Shown in pieces: positions 18,173-21,652 of a stretch of 21,652 bases of DNA. Positions within the stretch are counted from its first letter, which is position 1. The number at the start of each line of letters is the position of its first letter. Below the pieces are notes generated by a model that did no database searches, was not told the DNA's origin, and saw only the letters and a program-made list of their open reading frames with translations. Both the position numbers and the translations under genes were made by a program. This DNA comes from Nymphaea colorata (Eukaryota; Streptophyta; Magnoliopsida; Nymphaeales; Nymphaeaceae): the NCBI RefSeq assembly GCF_008831285.2, contig NW_022205132.1, positions 1 through 21,652 on the forward strand, in the 5' to 3' direction.

Positions 18173-21100
18173 TCATTCTCGTGATTCTCCCGGATAAAGT
18201 TACTCGCTTAGCGGCTTGGACAATCCATCCTTATTATCTGTCAAATTAGTTTCAATTGCACTCGCTTTCTCCCTTCTCCTTTTCACACAGCAGGTGATAA
18301 TCACTATTAGCCCTGTCGTAACCACAGCTACTCCAATCACTCCTGCGATGAAAATTGAAGAGTATTAAGTACAGTCGAATGCGCCTGAACCAGTGCAGGA
18401 ATTGCACATGAAAGAGCATTCGACGCATTGGCCATTAACTTAGGTGTAATCATTGGGCAGTTGCATTGGTTAATTGTATAGATGTGATTGCAGATACATA
18501 GATTTCCCTGCTTTACGAAATGAGAGTTACATTAGCATGTTCCAGCAATGTTGGTAGTGTTTTGGGGACACGTACAAATCGAATCGACATTGATGAAGGT
18601 GGCAGGACATGATGTTGGGGACAAGACGAAGAGAGCACCATCAGAAGTCACTCCATATACTTCATTAGCTGAGGAGAAGCCAACATCAACGAGGTTGCTG
18701 CTTGCAGGAGCAAAAAAGTTAGCGACTTCGTTCATTGATGCATCCAAAACTTTCACATTCGTGGGGCTGGCTAAGGCTGCAAAGAGAGAGCCGTTGCTGT
18801 TAGGTACGATCTTCGTAAATTGAGAGTGAAATCCTTCTTTTGATATTTTGAGAGGTTTCCCAATGAAATTATGGAGATGCTCGATGCATACTGAAGCATA
18901 ATATTGGAATCATCGATGAATCTCGCATCCACAACTCCAACAAACACCAAATCGATGATCAATGTCTGGCTACTTACATCCCAGACTGATAGTTTCGAAT
19001 CTGAGCCATAGACAGCAACTCTTGTAGCCGATGGAGATAGCTTGACTATCATCGGTTGAGAAATAAGGGTGAGTGAGAGTAATGATTGGAGTTCATTAAT
19101 TTTCTTGACGATGAGGAGAGTTGTGTTGGGATCTGAGGAAGATTTCCAACCATTGCAAGGATATTCTGCGAGGCATCGAAAAGATCGATGGAACTGATAT
19201 CTAGATTATCGATATTTTATTATTTCTCCAGATCGAAGATAAAAACGTTATCAGACAAGTGTAAAAGATTTTTTAGTCTTTTGTTATATCGATACCGCTA
19301 AAAGAGGATCCGTATTGGCTGACAACGAACTTTTAATCATACATGTATGTCGCTAGCCAACCTGACTTCCACTGTGTAATCATAAGAATATTATTATCTT
19401 TATTGTAGGCTAGGAACAAGTATTTTGATCATTACTTACAAATAACCTAAATGCAACATAAAATACTTCGGATAGAAAACTGTTATTATAGACGTTGTAT
19501 AGTTGATTATTTGCGGGTTGGAAGGATCGCAATCATCATACTTAATTAGTAACTACTAAAGTCCTGTATATATGAACACCCATAGGCATGACTATCTAAG
19601 TATATCTTACTTTACTTGTGGGGATTTTATTATGACCGAAGAACTTAATGAAGGTTATAAGTGGACTTTAGAGGTAGAGGAGCAAGCTTTCCAACTGGTA
19701 TTTTGCTTAGGTCATATATCAATTTCACAGGATAGTCTGAACCGAAAGTCCCGATATTTAAGATCAGATATATCTGGCGTTTGGGTGCAAGATTGTTGCG
19801 TATGACCCGCCATGGATCGTGTAATATTGCCTAAAAAATAACCCTTTTCGAAATTACTTGGGTCTTTTGAAAAATCATAGACGAAAGTGCCTCTCTATAG
19901 GCTTTAGATTAAGCCACGAGGATATCTCCCTCTGTGAAAAAGTAATTGTATAGAAAGTCGTTCGATATATTTCTTACCAACGACAGTGATTGTGCATCAT
20001 AGACTATATGTTTTCATACATCCCTCCATCCAATGGAATGCTTATCAGGTATTTATTGCATGCGAAAGTATTTAAGAATGCAAAATTAGGTATTTCTGAT
20101 GAGACGAGTTGAATTTGATCTCCAACCACTGTGAACTTGTAGGCAAGAGACTGCTCAAATTGTACCTTTTTAATCAGAAGCAGGAAGGTGGAGTTCCAGT
20201 AGTTGTTTCCCAACAGTTTAAAGTCGTATGGAGTCACATTCAGCTTCACTTCCAATTATGAAATTACCGTAAAATTGCAATGTCCCTCAGCTGGAGGCAG
20301 CTGTAAGTAATGTTATTGGTGGTCCTATTCATGTAGACTACGATCCTATTTCCCATCAGCAAAAAAGATAAGCCATTTAACTGCACATCTCCGTCCATCA
20401 TCACGTTTCCTGATTGGCAGCAATGTCGAATTTGTATATCCTTGCTGTCTGGGGGTACGCTTGATAATCGATCAGATAGTAAATGAGATAAGCATCATCA
20501 TCGCTGAACTGAGCCTGGATTATAGTCCCATTCGATATCTTAGCAGTTGAGATGATAGAGATATTGTTCTCCGGCGTCAGAGTGGCAAAGTTGATTGAGC
20601 CTGAATCAAGTAGAGCAAATAGTGTTTAAGAGTTGCTTATTGCGGTCCAAGTACATCTGCCGACATATTCTGAACTGTCCCAGCTTCTGGCGAGCACCTG
20701 AGAATCGAAATTTTCCCAATAGAGCAATTTAGTCAAGAATATTGAAACTGCTGTGGCCGGGGATGTGAGGGTTAACGAAGTTTGCAAACCATAAAACCTG
20801 TTGAAAAACTCAAATTGCTTTGAGGTTTGACTGTAACGATATGTCTCGTAGTTGTATGAGGTTCCTTGAACCAAAATCACAGATTCTTGCGGTGTCCAAG
20901 AGCTGTCAAGGTATTGGTAGTCAGTCCCAGTATAAGGTTATGTTTCCGTAAGCAACTGCTAAAACTGCAATGTCTCGTTATTTAAGAGCAGCACATTGTA
21001 TCTCTCCCCGAAAACGATCTGGCCATTCTTGAGGTCACTGAGACAGATACTATAAGAATAAGAGCTGCCCACTCCCTAATAGGTGAAGGTTTCCATTTTC

Positions 21101-21519
21101 AAAGTTTATAGGTTAATCCTTTTGAGATGGGGATGGTGGATTGTTGGCCAAGGAATGCGTACTTGTCTTTAAGGAACATGTTACTGCTCCACATACCGGC
21201 GGAGTAAAAAGTTGCATTGGTTTGGTTTTGGGGGACTTTGCGAACGATTTTGGTGCTGTTGCCGAGGACCACTCCGCCATCAGGAGTTATAACAATCTTC
21301 GAAACAGTGGTCCGCATTGATTTCTGCCGCTACGTTGGCGAAATTGGTGCCGTTGAGGATTGTTACAGATGGAGAATAGGCCTAGACAACAATCGCGCCA
21401 TTCGAGAGCGGAGTTATGGCCTTTACGTAATTCATACAGCAAAGCCATAGCTGTTTATCCAGGTGGAACTCGAGGGAAACCGCCACTGACAAAAGCAGGA
21501 ATTGAAGAATTAACATCAT
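18173..21519 (-). CDS. Surface-protein family member C, subtelomeric
   Basis: Third family member, about 1,110 residues. A double ATG at 21519 begins MMLILQFLLLSVAVS, a clear signal peptide, then EFHLDKQLWLCC. The ectodomain follows with VTILNGTNF, KIVITPDGGVVLGNSTKIVR, ESVILVQGTSYNYETYRY and AVYGSDSKLSVWDVSSQTLI (a WD/propeller-like strand set). The conserved EVYGVTSDGALFVLSPTSC leads into a Cys-rich region shorter than in gene B and ending CSFMCNSC. One membrane helix (IFIAGVIGVAVVTTGLIVII), a KRRR stop-transfer and a tail with IETNLTDNKDG end at TGA 18175-18173. Two frame breaks: one extra base near 21311 (between NAD and TVSK) and one missing near 18455-18457 (GGG on the plus strand). Its role is unknown; a surface protein is inferred from architecture. 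Confidence 0.77.
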
Positions 21520-21575
21520 TTAATATATATAGTTAAATCAAGCGATCGGGTTTCAACAGAAAATCCTTTGAATAA
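21520..21575 (-). promoter_or_regulatory. 56-bp leader/promoter of gene C, next to the telomere
   Basis: The whole non-telomeric sequence upstream of gene C. On the minus strand it ends in AACTATATATATTAA directly before ATGATG, a TATA-like run comparable with GAATATAAA before gene B. Any longer promoter would have to include telomeric repeats. Confidence 0.55.
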
Positions 21576-21652
21576 TTGGGTTGGGGTTGGGTTGGGGGGT
21601 TGGGGGTTGGGTTGGGGTTGGGTTGGGTTGGGGTTGGGGTTGGGGTTGGGGT
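21576..21652 (+). repeat. Telomere, TTGGGG-type repeats
   Basis: About 13 repeats of TTGGGG with variants of three to six G (TTGGG, TTGGGGG, TTGGGGGG near the inner end; four regular TTGGGG at the outer end). The G-rich strand runs 5' to 3' towards the window end, as expected for a right-hand chromosome end. The T2G4 class is known from Tetrahymena and its relatives. Confidence 0.96.

Noticed and set aside
1-21652. CRISPR array, bacterial operon signals, tRNA or rRNA genes
   Set aside because: No spaced direct repeats, no Shine-Dalgarno-led gene series and no RNA-gene signature was seen; telomere and genetic code indicate a ciliate nucleus.

Overview
The window is the right end of a ciliate macronuclear chromosome. 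Three signs support this. The last 77 bases are a G-strand telomere of TTGGGG-type repeats oriented towards the end of the window. Every recognisable protein reads through TAA and TAG as sense (glutamine by family alignment) and stops only at TGA. The composition is AT-rich, but less extreme than in Tetrahymena. T2G4 telomeres together with UAA/UAG=Q point to an oligohymenophorean-like ciliate; I cannot name a genus.

Layout, left to right: (1) surface-protein gene A, minus strand, 3' end outside the window (1-3058); (2) surface-protein gene B, minus strand (3676-7275), interrupted by a 71-base poly-T run; (3) a ~4.36-kb direct duplication, unit 1 at 6699-11055 and unit 2 at 11199-15564, separated by a 143-bp unique spacer. 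Each unit carries the 5' end and upstream region of surface gene B (-), the 3' part of a TPR-repeat gene (-), a small Pro/Ala-rich multi-pass membrane protein (+), an internally deleted relic of a surface-protein gene (-), and a charged, probably helical protein of unknown function (+). That last gene is truncated in unit 1 and runs past the duplication to 16026 in unit 2; (4) an eight-repeat TPR protein (+, 16294 to ~17707); (5) surface-protein gene C (-, 18173-21519), whose start codon lies only 56 bp from the telomeric repeats.

Genes A, B and C are tandem paralogues of one family: signal peptide, large beta-strand-rich ectodomain, variable Cys-rich modules, one membrane helix, and a short basic then acidic/polar cytoplasmic tail. 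With the relic and the truncated copy, at least five family members lie in 21 kb, which looks like an expanding and decaying subtelomeric surface-antigen-like cluster. I have no evidence that expression is switched.

Almost every gene carries one or more single-base frameshifts, most of them a base apparently missing from a short homopolymer. Long-read consensus error and real pseudogene decay both fit. I give gene extents as the span of recognisable homologous coding sequence and flag the breaks; exact protein sequences should not be trusted.
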